Assembly (NCBI RefSeq): GCF_000227135.1 | Contig: NC_018258.1 | Span: 1,003,695-1,067,694, forward strand | Direction: 5' to 3' | DNA: 64,000 nt | From: Leishmania donovani | Lineage: Eukaryota > Euglenozoa > Kinetoplastea > Trypanosomatida > Trypanosomatidae | In this document: one piece after another, positions 32,869 through 43,089 of the stretch | How positions within the stretch are numbered: position 1 is the stretch's first letter | How the letters are laid out: each line of letters starts with the position of its first letter | Position numbers and translations under genes: made by a program | The notes under the pieces: generated by a model | What the model was told of the DNA's origin: nothing | Databases searched by the model: none | What the model saw: the letters and a program-made list of their open reading frames with translations, nothing else

Positions 32869-33161
32869 CAAATGGGGTGGATATACCAATGCTCCGAAAC
32901 CCTTTCGAGCTTCCGACCTTGCCGCTCGCCATGACAGCCGCACCACCAATGAAACGGCGCCCCGTGATGGGGGCAAAGGATGGCAGCATCGGGCTTCGCG
33001 GGCATGTTGGTAGACCGTAGGAGTCCGTGACAGATGGCTCGATGCCTGTCATGAAGTACGAGTTGAGTTGCTTGCCATCTACCAGGTTCCAGTAGCCACA
33101 GCCGTGCTACCGCCCACGCGTCGTAATTGAGCGGACGTTGCTGCCGCGCACGTTTTCACCT
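32869..33161 (-). pseudogene. Out-of-frame C-terminal continuation of the 33162-36221 gene
   Basis: Just beyond the TGA at 33162, a shifted frame is coding-like: GGEGVNEGENVRGSNVRSIT, then a TAG at 33107-33109, then in the same frame HGCGYWNLVDGKQLNSYFMT, SYGLPTCPRSPMLPSFAPIT and FRSIGISTPFEG. One frameshift near 33183-33192 and one stop would restore a longer C-terminus. The true end is not visible. Confidence 0.55.
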
Positions 33162-36100
33162 TCATTGACGCCTTCGCCACCCCACATTTTCGGACTTGGC
33201 ATGTCTGCGATGCGTCGATGTGCCTAGCCGCGGCGACGTGGCGCTGCTTGTGGGCGTAGGTGCTCCGCTGCCGTGAAAGGGCCGCGAGGACGGCTCACTT
33301 TGCAGCTCGCCGGGAACCTGTGCGAGCTCCGACTCCCCGCGAAGGCGGAGCACCTTATCCACCTCATCCACAACAATGCCGCCGGCCCGGCGACCAATTT
33401 TCAGAGAGGTGCTCTGCAAGTCCTGTACGGCACTTGCGTGAGCATCTCTTGATGCCGCAGCGGTCAGCGACGCCAAGCGCGCGAGTTGCAAACCACCTGG
33501 TATGGTCATATTTGCCGCCGCGACGGCTGGTGCCTCGGGTGAAGTAGAGAATGTCGCTGACTGCAACGACGACATGTGTGGCACCGTCGGCGTCGATGCC
33601 GGGGATTGATTTAGCACCATGGCTCCAACTACGCCACTTTCCACAGCCGGTGTCAAGCTCGACGATGGGCGGCTGTCTCGCACCTCTGACTGCCGAGAAA
33701 CCGCCACATCCGTGCGGATGACTTCGTCGCTCCACAAGGCATCCGTAAGGTGCCACTGCGGCATGTCATCTTCGTCCTCGTCGTACGCTGCCAAGTCCGC
33801 CAGCGTGGTCGTGTAGTGCGTCTCAGGAGCCGTCCAGTTAGCTTGCCGCTTTCCGTCCGGCAGTTCACGTGTGCGGGGGCCACGTAGACGCGGGCGCTTC
33901 GGATCAAAGAGACGACGTTTGACAACGATGCTCGACGGTGGCTTCGGAAGCGGCCACGGCGCCTTCGAGGTCACGGGATTGTCATCGATCTCCTGTGTAC
34001 CCGTGCAGATGCGGACTCTGCTGTGAGGCCGCCTCCGCGGCTTTTGGGGTTCGCCACTGAGCACGGCCGCGTACATCGGCTGCACAGAATTGCTCATTCT
34101 CAAGGTTGGCGAGGGAGAGAGCACCCGTGACGTGGAGAGGCGCGGAGTTTCTCCAGGGACGACGGCGCCGAGAGCTTTTTCATTGCGAGCATTCTGCAGC
34201 GGTGAACGCGGTGCTCGCGTTGTTAGAGGGCGGGTTGGCGAGAAAGGGGTATTGAGATCGGCCAGATACGACGGCGTCGTGCTACCGGACGCGGATGACT
34301 CGCTCGCCGCCTCCTCGTTAGACCGCTTCGCACCAGCGCCACCTTCGAGACTTAACTTTAGATGTCCGCTTTCCATCATCGCTGAAGTGTTCGTGCGGAC
34401 TTGCCTCAACGTGAGGAGCCTCTTGCTCAGCATGGGTGGCGCATGCAGCAGAGTGAGGGCAGGTGGCGTCGCCTTCGGTAGAGCTGCCGAATTCTTCGGA
34501 GGTTGCTTTTTCGTTCGCCGCGACGACAGTGCAGGGGACGGAGGCTCCACCAAATTTAGCAGCACCCGCTCCCCCAACTCGCCATGTCGGCTCACAAGGT
34601 CACCGTAGCCATCGCCGCCGCCGCCGCCGCCGAGGTCGTCCGTATCAAAGTGAGGCGAATCGAGCACCACCTCTGCGGCGTCTTCTAGGGAGCCTGTCAC
34701 ACAGCTGAGGTCGTACACAGGCCGGTGAGCAAGTGGCGAGCCATCCACCTCTTCCTTGCCTCTGTTGTTGTATACACTACCATCTGTGCTGCCCGCTTCG
34801 TGCACGCCAGAAGAGGTGTGCACTTGAGACACCGGCTGCATGGAAGGCTGCACTGTGCGACGGAGGGAAAGATGGTGCCCTTCATGGAACACCATAGGAG
34901 ACGGCTCAGAGGCAGCGCGTCGCTGCGGTATACGTGACAGCCCACTTGTACCGCTGCCGCTGCAATTCAAGTTGCTGCTTGCAGAGCGCATGTGAAGGCT
35001 TCTGGTGCTTGACTGCCGGTGTGGGGAAGGTGACATATCGCTGCGCTCCCCGCTGCTCCACACACCGCCAAACGTGCTGCGGTGAGAGCCCGACCTGTCT
35101 GGGCCGCCCTCTACCCCCACGTTAGTCGTTGTCCAGCCACCTGCCTTCTCAGCCTTGCCCTCAGCACCGCGGGGAGGGTTGAACGAGCTCGGTGAGGCGA
35201 GTGCCAGCGATGATAGTTGGTTTTGGCGTCCTGGCGATCTCGCTGCATCGCCTCTGTCCTTGATCAGCGGGCTGTCGAAGAAAATCGTGAACTCAGCAGA
35301 GGGCGGCGACAACGTCACTGCCGAGGATGGTACTTCAATGCGTCCAGTTGCCACAGCACCCGAGGCTAACTGAGCGGTGCAGGTGGCGCTTGTGGATAAT
35401 TTCTGCAATCCAGCTGTCGGCTCAGTGTTGCTCACAGTACGGTTGCTGCTGTCCTGCAACCTGCGTCGGTCGCTTCGATTTTTTGCGGCTGGAGTCGTGC
35501 CAACGATGGGCAGGAGCGAGTCGGTCGCCTTTGGCAAAGACGCTCGTTTAGTTGCGTCCACCGAGTCCTGAATAGCGCCGAATCCCGGAAGTCGCCGAAC
35601 CGAGTTCATGAAAACCCCACAGACTGCCATGTCGATGTGGCTCTTGCCCAGTCCTCCACCCTCTCCGGAGGGGCTAGCCACAGAGAGGTCAGGAAGCCTG
35701 CCGCTGCCGCTCGCGCTGCTACTGCTGCTGCTGCTGCTTGTGTAGTCGTCATACATGTTCGTGAGGGAGTTTTGTGAGTCAAAGAGGTCACCACATACAT
35801 TCGGGACCAACGCTCTCACTGGGGAGCCGTTCATCTTATTCGTGGAACCCGCTACGCAGTCCAGCTTCTCCGAATCGATGCTTCCACCTCGCAAGCTGCC
35901 CGGGTACCTCTGCCGATTCGGCCCCAGACGTGTGTGTGGTTTGGTTCTGTCGGCAGGGACTTGTGGCGAGGCGAGCGGTGACGAAGGGTACGGGTGCGCC
36001 TGCGTGTTTCTCGGTGGCCCATCGATATCATGAATGAGAGGGATGCCATACTCGCTGTGCGACAGGAAGCTGCCATGGGCAGTCGGCATCTGGAAGTCAT

Positions 36101-36221
36101 CCATGCTGCTGGTTGGATTACCGCTGCGCGATGCCGACGGGTTGCCGCCGACGGAGCCGACCGCTGTGGTCAGAGGCGACGTTAGGCTGGCTGATTCATC
36201 ATACACGTAGCGGCAGTTCAT
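33162..36221 (-). CDS. Large Ser/Pro-rich hypothetical protein, 1019 aa, 3' end probably truncated
   Basis: No domain recognised. The ATG at 36221 follows a minus-strand poly-T run and AG at 36337-36338, giving a ~115-nt 5' UTR. The protein is almost entirely disordered-looking: poly-Ser tracts (YDDYTSSSSSSSSASGSG), Gly-rich stretches (DDLGGGGGGDGYGD), and many S/T-P sites typical of phosphoproteins. More ordered islands are HIDMAVCGVFMNSVRRLPGF, KPPSSIVVKRRLFDPKRPRL, TTTLADLAAYDEDEDDMPQW and LKIGRRAGGIVVDEVDKVLR. The open frame stops at TGA, but coding-like sequence continues in another frame below 33160. No signal peptide or membrane segment. Long genes of this type are common hypothetical proteins in Leishmania. 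Confidence 0.75.
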   Translation of the reverse strand: MNCRYVYDESASLTSPLTTAVGSVGGNPSASRSGNPTSSMDDFQMPTAHGSFLSHSEYGIPLIHDIDGPPRNTQAHPYPSSPLASPQVPADRTKPHTRLGPNRQRYPGSLRGGSIDSEKLDCVAGSTNKMNGSPVRALVPNVCGDLFDSQNSLTNMYDDYTSSSSSSSSASGSGRLPDLSVASPSGEGGGLGKSHIDMAVCGVFMNSVRRLPGFGAIQDSVDATKRASLPKATDSLLPIVGTTPAAKNRSDRRRLQDSSNRTVSNTEPTAGLQKLSTSATCTAQLASGAVATGRIEVPSSAVTLSPPSAEFTIFFDSPLIKDRGDAARSPGRQNQLSSLALASPSSFNPPRGAEGKAEKAGGWTTTNVGVEGGPDRSGSHRSTFGGVWSSGERSDMSPSPHRQSSTRSLHMRSASSNLNCSGSGTSGLSRIPQRRAASEPSPMVFHEGHHLSLRRTVQPSMQPVSQVHTSSGVHEAGSTDGSVYNNRGKEEVDGSPLAHRPVYDLSCVTGSLEDAAEVVLDSPHFDTDDLGGGGGGDGYGDLVSRHGELGERVLLNLVEPPSPALSSRRTKKQPPKNSAALPKATPPALTLLHAPPMLSKRLLTLRQVRTNTSAMMESGHLKLSLEGGAGAKRSNEEAASESSASGSTTPSYLADLNTPFSPTRPLTTRAPRSPLQNARNEKALGAVVPGETPRLSTSRVLSPSPTLRMSNSVQPMYAAVLSGEPQKPRRRPHSRVRICTGTQEIDDNPVTSKAPWPLPKPPSSIVVKRRLFDPKRPRLRGPRTRELPDGKRQANWTAPETHYTTTLADLAAYDEDEDDMPQWHLTDALWSDEVIRTDVAVSRQSEVRDSRPSSSLTPAVESGVVGAMVLNQSPASTPTVPHMSSLQSATFSTSPEAPAVAAANMTIPGGLQLARLASLTAAASRDAHASAVQDLQSTSLKIGRRAGGIVVDEVDKVLRLRGESELAQVPGELQSEPSSRPFHGSGAPTPTSSATSPRLGTSTHRRHAKSENVGWRRRQ

Positions 36222-36336
36222 TTCCCCTCGCTCTCGGTGCTGTGGTTCTCCGCCATGCGCGGGTGCAGCCAAGGCTCTGCAATGGGAGGCCAAGCGCACA
36301 AGACACCGTCTTCCGCTCTCGCTCGCACTTCCGCTT

Positions 36337-36368
36337 CTATGCGAAAAAAAAAACGACAAAAAAGAAAA
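36337..36368 (-). promoter_or_regulatory. Predicted trans-splice acceptor for the 1019-aa gene
   Basis: Minus-strand T-rich tract (36344-36366) followed by the first AG at 36338-36337; it excludes an in-frame extension to 36383. Confidence 0.5.
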
Positions 36369-37389
36369 GCAGAGGCGAATCACAACAGCGAAGTCTCTTC
36401 AGAGTACAACGATCGACGAATGGGGAGACGAAAAGCGAACCCGCATCACTGGGAGGGGAAAGGGGGAAGGGGGAGGAGAAGGGGGCTGGCTTACACATCG
36501 AGCAGCGACATATACAGGACAGGTACAACAGGGAGCCAGCCACTCGGGCGAGTTACCGCGCCCTCGCTCGCTCAATGCGTGTGGTCACGGCGAACGAAAA
36601 ACGAACAAAAAAAAACGCGGAGAGTCGAAGCTACACGAGCCGACAAACACAGACAGACGCAGGTCGGAATGGGCAGAGGAAAGGAAAAACGGAGAGAAAG
36701 ACACGCGACAGGACCATCTATAGATGTATACATGCACATATATATAGAGGTGCCAGACACGGAGTCTACTGCACTGCAGAAGCGAGCTAGCCCAGAAAGA
36801 AAAGGAGGAAAGGAAGGAGGAAGAGAGAAGGTGTGGATGGGTGGCTGGGTGACTGGGTGGGTGTGCGTGCTTCCGCAAAGGAGAGCCCACGTGCAGGAGC
36901 GGCCAGCACAGCGAGAGCGGATGGAGGGGACAGGAGGCAGGAAAACGTGTACACATGCAGACACGTTACCGTCGAGGTTGCAGGGAGGTAGACAAGCAAA
37001 AACGAACACAAACACTCACACACACGCACGCACAAGACGGTAAGAGGGGTGCGAAAAAAGGTTAGGTATATAGGTATACATATGCGTGTATATAAAGAGA
37101 AATGCGGAGAAGTAACACGATCACCGCGAGGAGAAGCGTGAGTGAAGGGGAAGGGGAAGGGGAGGGGAACACCTGCGCAGCGATGCTGTTCGCTGTCGGC
37201 CCTCTCCTCGAAGACGTCGTATGCTTCTCTGCGTTCGTGCGCGCGCGCGTGTGTGTGGATGTGGGCCGCAGGCATGCAGACCCGCTGTCCTCCTCGTCGC
37301 GGAACGGCGCCGCAGTGGAAATCAGCGAATACACGCTCGCAGAAGAGCGCAAACCGAAAACAGAAGAAAAAACACGAATGGGGCGGGGA
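36369..37389. other. Intergenic spacer
   Basis: Homopurine runs, TA-rich short segment near 36720-36745 and 37066-37100. No gene seen. Confidence 0.45.
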
Positions 37390-37689
37390 TTATGTGGCAG
37401 CGCTCTTGCCAGGACGGAGAAGAAAGAGAAACCGCAAATCGGTCCGGAGATGAGAGAGGGATGAGTGGGGAAGGGGGCCGATCCGCGAGAGCCGGATGCG
37501 AGCAGCCGGTGTATCTTCGCGGCTACCTTGAATAGGCCAGCAACAGGTACAAAAGAGGCGGGACGGCCCTAGAGACAATGCTTGCGCGTGACACCGCCGA
37601 ATGTGGTAGTGACAGTGGGAAAAACACGGCAGTCCCGATTCAAGAACTGCGGACACGCATTCCACGAGTTCATCAAGCGGAATCGTCAT
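37390..37689 (-). CDS. Weak candidate small ORF, 99 aa
   Basis: The ATG at 37689 lies right after a minus-strand CT-rich tract (37703-37725), and the first 20 residues look coding (MTIPLDELVECVSAVLESGL). Later sequence loses that character. A neighbouring frame is instead coding-like (NRDCRVFPTVTTTFGGVTRK) and ends at a TAG soon after. This could be a small gene, the start of a decayed gene with a frameshift near 37630-37645, or chance. No AG lies between the tract and the ATG, which weakens it. Confidence 0.2.
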   Translation of the reverse strand: MTIPLDELVECVSAVLESGLPCFSHCHYHIRRCHAQALSLGPSRLFCTCCWPIQGSREDTPAARIRLSRIGPLPHSSLSHLRTDLRFLFLLRPGKSAAT

Positions 37690-40292
37690 TTTAGTTCGTG
37701 AAAAGGAAAAGAAAGGCGGCGGAGCGAGAGCGGAGATGAATGGGACGCACACTGGGGATGATTTCTGTGCAGGTCAGTGGCCTCGCAACCCTGGCGACTG
37801 TAGGTGATCGCCTAATCAGGTGCACGGCTATCCCCTATGCGTGCATATCAGCCATCATTGACAGCTGGCGCGGAGGTGAAGCACCGTCTGCACCCCACTA
37901 CAAGGAATAACTGTGCGTTCCAGCGGAGGTTTCATCAGGCATATAAAACAGATCGCTGCACTCGTCTGTTCGAATCAACGCAGGCACGGCTGAAGCGAGC
38001 GCCTATGCTCGATTTCTTCGCTTTCGCTTCTCGATGTATACCAGGCTCGAACGACAACAGCAAAAAACAGAGGAGAGAGACAGCACCAGCCCTACCACCG
38101 AACCAACGCTGACAGTGAATGGAAGACCAAGGGCAGACATCGAGCGACACAACGATGATGACTAGGTTATATCCGAAGACAACGGCTATATCTACCGCAT
38201 GGCCGGACCGTTGGTGACGGTAGAAACGACACAAGAAAGAACAAGCACTATAGCAGAGGCGCTGAAAGGCGCAACGCAGCCAGCAAACACGCACATGTGC
38301 AGCAAGACACCCAGACGCAGCTACGCGTGCCGTCAAGCCTGCACCTATCTCGTCTGACCCGCCGATCATCAGCACACGCGCAGGCAGTTCGCACGCGCCG
38401 TTGAGCGGATCGAACAGAAAAAGATGCACAGACATCGAAAGAAGGGCGGCCACGGGCAGTCCAGAGATGCACAGATGCGATGCGGCTGCCTTGCGCAACC
38501 CCCCTCCCCTGCCCTGTCTTTTCAGAAGTCTGCAAAAGAGGGCGATATAGAGAGTCAGACGAGCTGAGAGAAAGGCATGCGAGAACGGCGACAGCGCTGG
38601 GCGCTTCGTACGGCAGCAGGCTTGTGCTTCTGGCGACGACTCCGAGTCTTGCGCTACTCCCACATCTCAGAGTTCCCGCTCCATCCCCCTTCCCGGGCGC
38701 GGGGACCTCAAGATGGAACAGTGAGCCTTGCGTGTAGGGGCAAACACACAAGACATGCAGAAGAACGCGAGGAAACCACACGTCATACACAGCGAGCACG
38801 CAGCACTGGTGTGCAGGAAAGACAGATGCAGGGCACAGCCAAAGAACGGAAATAGGGAGAGATGAAGACGGCAACAGAAGGGGCCGCGCCTTCACTGACT
38901 ACGGTAATCGCAGCAGTGCAACGTTTCACCTCAAGCGCGCAGAGAGGGGGAGAGAGGGAGAGGGAAAAGAAAAAAAAAACACTCAGTGAAGAGCGCATCG
39001 ATGCTGTGCACATGGGGAACAGAGCGTGTGAAAGGCATAGGGAGAGACGAACAAAACAGAACAAGGACTATGGAAGCCACAATGAGGAAGCGGACGACCA
39101 CAGAACGTGCGACAACAACGACAGAAAAACAAAACGAAAGGATGAGGGATGCGCAAGGAAGAACAACAACAAAAAGAAAAGAACAACGTAAAGAATCATG
39201 AATCCTTTTTTTCCTTCGTTTCCACGTTCTACTCCATCGAGATCGGCGTGCGGCGAGCAAACGAGAAACACAGTCGCGTTGCTGGAGGACGCTTCACCCC
39301 GAGATGGACTAATCGTGCATGACCGCGGCGTCACGCACGTTAAAACGTCGCACTGATCATTCTATTCTGCGTCGAACTGTCGTTGCACGCTGGCCGGCCG
39401 CGTTGTCTACTTCGCTGGCCATGCCATCGACACAGAAGTGTACACCGGCATATAGAGATCAACAGACAGGGAGGGAGTAAACAAGAAACACACATGGGGA
39501 TCAGAGCGTCAGAACGAAAGGCGGTTGCGGCGCGCCATGCAGCTTAAATGATCAAGTCAGAGACCAAGCGACTAGCACAGCCGTGACGAAAAGGAACATC
39601 TCACGCTTCCCCCTCGAACAAAGACAGCAAAAAAACAAACAAACAAAAAAAAAGGCACCAACTGGAAGAGCTGAAGGGCACAGTAACACACATAAACAGA
39701 GAGATAGGGCGGGAGGGAGGCTCGGCGACGTATGTGCACAGGGACATGCACATACAAACGCGAATAAGGAAGACGACGACGCACCGTTGCCTCCCTTTGC
39801 CCGTACGCCGTCATGAAGAACGACGCGTGCACGAGGTAAAGCGAGCACAACAACAACAACGAAAAAAAAAAAGGATGGCGATGGAGGGACACAATACAAC
39901 AGCGAAGGCGATGATCTTGGAAACACACAGGCCAAATAAATAAGCACATAGCAGAGAACACAGTAGGCGTCCGCACGCTAAAACGGCATACAGAAAGCCC
40001 GCAGGGCTGCTTGCACGAAGCAGCACATACCTTTCTCCGGGTGCGGACACCACTCGAGAAGAAAAAGCGTCGTTTTCCACGGTTTACGGCGCGCATTACA
40101 GCTTTTCACGTGGGAGTGCATCTACAACTGCGCGCCTGCTCAATCTGTCGACGTGGCATTGAGGGGAAAACAAGCTTAGTGCATCGAGGCACATCTGCTA
40201 CGTTGGCCTCAGCACCTCAGTTTAGTCGCTCTCGCGAATCAGACGCCTACCCATTACGTGTGATGGGAGCTCTGCTTGGCCGACGATGGGTA
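37690..40292. other. Intergenic spacer, 2.6 kb
   Basis: A-rich tracts (39168-39182, 39628-39655, 39865-39880). One minus frame (37935-38435, 166 codons) is hydrophobic and Cys-rich, but I judge it a chance frame. No gene called. Confidence 0.4.
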
Positions 40293-41372
40293 CTAGTGGT
40301 GCTTCTTGCCTTTGCCCCTGGCAGAGGACGATGCGAACGCCTGGCGCGTATTCTTGTCCTTGGAGGAGGACGGGGAAGACGGGCACTTGTTCTTGTGCCT
40401 TGAGGACGAGCGCTTTTCTGCGGAGGCGGGGCGGCTGGAGGAGCCGCCGTTGATGATACCACTAGAGTTCTGCCGCTTCAGCTCGCTGTTCTTCTGGCGA
40501 ATCTCGCGGCTGCGGTGCGTCGTTGAGGCGGAGGCACTGTCGCTCGGGTTCATGCTGGCCGTGGAGCTCTTCTTTTCGAGGGAAGTGGCCGACGACTTGC
40601 GCTGCAGCGCCGGTGTGACTGCCTTTGAAGCGTTGCCAGGGGCGGGAGCGCCAGCAGCAGGCGCGGCCTTCGCGTCACTCGCGTTAGTTGCACCCGAAGA
40701 CGGCGATGGCTGCTGGTACATGCTGCTGGCGTTGTTTGCGTCGTACATGGAGTAGCCGACAGCGCTGGAGCCATTCTCGTTGAGGCCGCCGCCCGTGAAT
40801 GCCGGGGCATAGGCGCTGGGGTTGCCACCGTACACGCTGCTGACATTGTACATTGTATCGTGCGCCGCGGCGGGACCATTGGCATCATTCATGGACGGCG
40901 TCGTGCTGTAGAGGCCTTTCGGCGCGTGGGTGGAGGAGGTTCCCAGCGGAGATGGCACACCATCAAGACCAAGGCCGCGACTGGCAGCAGTGGTAGACGG
41001 AGACTGGCTGTTCGCATCGCCTTTGATCGTCGGATTGACCGCCCATTGAGGAGAGGTGGACGCGTTGCCCGCGCGGGCCGCTGGAGGCTGGACAGTCGAG
41101 CTCGGTATAGTATCAGGCAAACTCACAGGTCCAGTGGACCCCGGTAAGCTGCCCACGCTTTGCTGCTGCTGTTGCGGGGAGGCCCACTGCCCGTCCCCAC
41201 AGGGCGGCATGCCGCCCATGGCCTGCATCTGCATCATCTCCATCTCCTGCATCTGCCTCATGAGCATCTGCTCTTCTTCCATGCGGAGGATCATGCCCAT
41301 ATCATGTACGGCGCCACGCTGCATGTGGTAGCCCGCCATGCGCTGCATGTGATCCTCGGCCGGGCGGAACAT
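40293..41372 (-). CDS. Hypothetical protein, 359 aa, Met/Gln-rich start and Lys/Ser-rich end
   Basis: No recognised domain. From the ATG at 41372 the first ~55 residues are strikingly Met/Gln/Glu-rich and likely a single amphipathic helix or coiled coil (EEEQMLMRQMQEMEMMQMQA), followed by a poly-Gln run (SPQQQQQSVG). Residues ~70-250 are Ser/Pro/Asn/Ala/Tyr-rich and disordered, with repeated tyrosines (STTPSMNDANG; YNVSSVYGGNPSAYAPAF; VGYSMYDANNASSMYQQPS). The last ~110 residues are basic and Ser-rich (HRSREIRQKNSELKRQNSSG; SSRHKNKCPSSPSSSKDKN), ending GKGKKHH. The composition suggests a scaffold or RNA-associated phosphoprotein, which is inference only. No signal peptide or transmembrane segment. 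Confidence 0.75.
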   Translation of the reverse strand: MFRPAEDHMQRMAGYHMQRGAVHDMGMILRMEEEQMLMRQMQEMEMMQMQAMGGMPPCGDGQWASPQQQQQSVGSLPGSTGPVSLPDTIPSSTVQPPAARAGNASTSPQWAVNPTIKGDANSQSPSTTAASRGLGLDGVPSPLGTSSTHAPKGLYSTTPSMNDANGPAAAHDTMYNVSSVYGGNPSAYAPAFTGGGLNENGSSAVGYSMYDANNASSMYQQPSPSSGATNASDAKAAPAAGAPAPGNASKAVTPALQRKSSATSLEKKSSTASMNPSDSASASTTHRSREIRQKNSELKRQNSSGIINGGSSSRPASAEKRSSSRHKNKCPSSPSSSKDKNTRQAFASSSARGKGKKHH

Positions 41373-41738
41373 TGCAGAACGAGGGGGGGGGGACTGAATG
41401 CGTGTAGAATAAAATAAGGGTGTGGGTGCGTTGGCACCAAAAATCGGCTGTGAACGTGTATTATGAAGGGAAGGCACCCGAAGGCAAAGGGCGCGGGGGA
41501 GGGGACAACGACCGGCGCACAGACGGACGCAGGTGCCAGCACACTTGAGATGTGCGGAGTAAGGGATCGATAAAAGAAAAAGGAGATGAGGCAGACGCGT
41601 GCGCGCAGAAAGAGAGACAGAGAAAGAGGGCGTCGACGGAGAACGAGCGTTGCAGGAGTGTTGAGAACACGACGAAGGGCTGAAGGGCAAATCAGAGGAA
41701 ACACGTATGAGGCGCACTTTTGATTTTGTTCGAGCACG
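41373..41738. other. Short spacer
   Basis: 5' UTR and upstream flank of the 359-aa gene. G-run at 41381-41391. No gene seen. Confidence 0.4.
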
Positions 41739-42283
41739 CCCATTTCGCTGGCATACAACACGGGTTCACCCTCCACTCTACANNNNNNNNNNNNNNNNNN
41801 NNNNNNNNNNNNNNNNNNNNNNNNNNNNNNNNNNNNNNNNNNNNNNNNNNNNNNNNNNNNNNNNNNNNNNNNNNNNNNNNNNNNNNNNNNNNNNNNNNNN
41901 NNNNNNNNNNNNNNNNNNNNNNNNNNNNNNNNNNNNNNNCGGGGTGGCTCAGCCTCCCTCCACCAGCAGGCAGTGTGAGGGACGGGTGAGACGCGCTGGA
42001 GCCAAGTCGGTACTTTGCCTATTATATAAACGGGGCACATACGTCTTCACTGTCGCAGACCGCTACGACGCAACGCCACCCAGGCCCTGACCGCCGACAT
42101 CAGCAGCGGTAGATGGCTCTGGCCTCCCCTACGGCGTAGGCACTAGGCCATGCGACCGGCAGAAGTGGCTCGACATTTTGCAGGAATAGAGGGGGGGGTG
42201 GGCTAACTGGCCGCCCCACGCAGAGAGTGGGTGCAGTGGACGCTGAGATAGCACGCACGGAGGTGCGCCCTCGCCGTGTGGGT
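41739..42283 (+). mobile_element. SIDER-like degenerate retroposon, copy 4 (with N gap)
   Basis: The parts on either side of the gap match copy 5 at 50955-51680: CATTTCGCTGGCATACAAC at the left, then CGGGGTGGCTCAGCCTCC, TTTGCCTATTATATAAACGG, the TAGGCACTAGGCCATGCGAC block and TAGCACGCACGGAGGTGCG. It is the second subfamily; copies 1-3 share only the conserved blocks. An A-run (42304-42312) follows the right end. Confidence 0.7.
41783..41939. other. Assembly gap (157 N) inside the retroposon
   Basis: By comparison with copy 5, about 190 bp belong here. Unlike the four 99-N gaps its flanks do not overlap, so this looks like a sized gap. Confidence 0.7.
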
Positions 42284-43089
42284 CATAGAAGGTAACACAA
42301 ATAAAAAAAAAGAAGGAGGGCACCACACAGAGTCACGTGGAGAAAGTGCAGCAGACAAAAAGAGAACAGGAGGGTGGAGTGGTGGTGGTGGTGGACGTGC
42401 GAACATCGGGGGGGGGTGGCCCACACGCTGTGGTTTCAGTGCCGTCCTCTTTCTGTTTGGCTGATTGATTGTGCTCTCTCGCTTTCCTGGACACGCGCGC
42501 GCACACACACACGCGAGAGAGAGAGACGAGATGGCGAGAATGTGAGACACACGTGCCGAGCACACGCATAGGCGAGAAGCAAGAGAAGAGAACGGAAACA
42601 AGCAACAGGACCTTCCCACATAGACGGGAGAGGGGGAAGGGGGGGGGACGAAGAAAGAGGGGGAGAGAGAAAAGACAGATAGAGGAGGGCACCGCTGAAA
42701 ATCCAAAAGTGGTGTAACACACACATACACATACACACGTGTACAAGACGCAACAAGAGAGGGTGGCAGCAGTGCAATGTGGAAGGAGGGCACAGACGGA
42801 ATGGGACGGGGGGGGGAACAAAAAAAGATGAGCACAGGCCCACACAGACACACATACACATGCATACACAAGCGCATACACGCCAACAGAATTTTCGACA
42901 TGGCATGCACATAAACGCACCATAACGCAACCCCCCAAAGCAGACAACAACAAAAATGGCAAAGTCGCGCATGCGCTGCTGCAGCGCTTCACGTTATACA
43001 AGTGAACAAATAAGAGAGCAAATACAGGGACGAGCGTGAACACATGGTGGCAACCCCACTTCTCCCCTTGACAGATATGGGACAGTGAC
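42284..43089. other. Intergenic spacer
   Basis: CA/TG and GA-rich simple sequence (42478-42530, 42716-42745, 42838-42875). No gene seen. Confidence 0.5.

Noticed and set aside
31988..33052. 354-codon minus frame as an independent gene
   Set aside because: Only its first part (to about 32869) looks coding and it is better explained as the shifted C-terminus of the upstream gene; the rest is Leu/Phe/Ser-rich spacer.
37935..38435. 166-codon hydrophobic, Cys-rich minus frame
   Set aside because: No splice signal, no recognised motif, and composition typical of pyrimidine-rich antisense spacer.
41291..42040. 249-codon minus frame across the 157-N gap
   Set aside because: It is open only because N codons carry no stops, and it is antisense to the retroposon.
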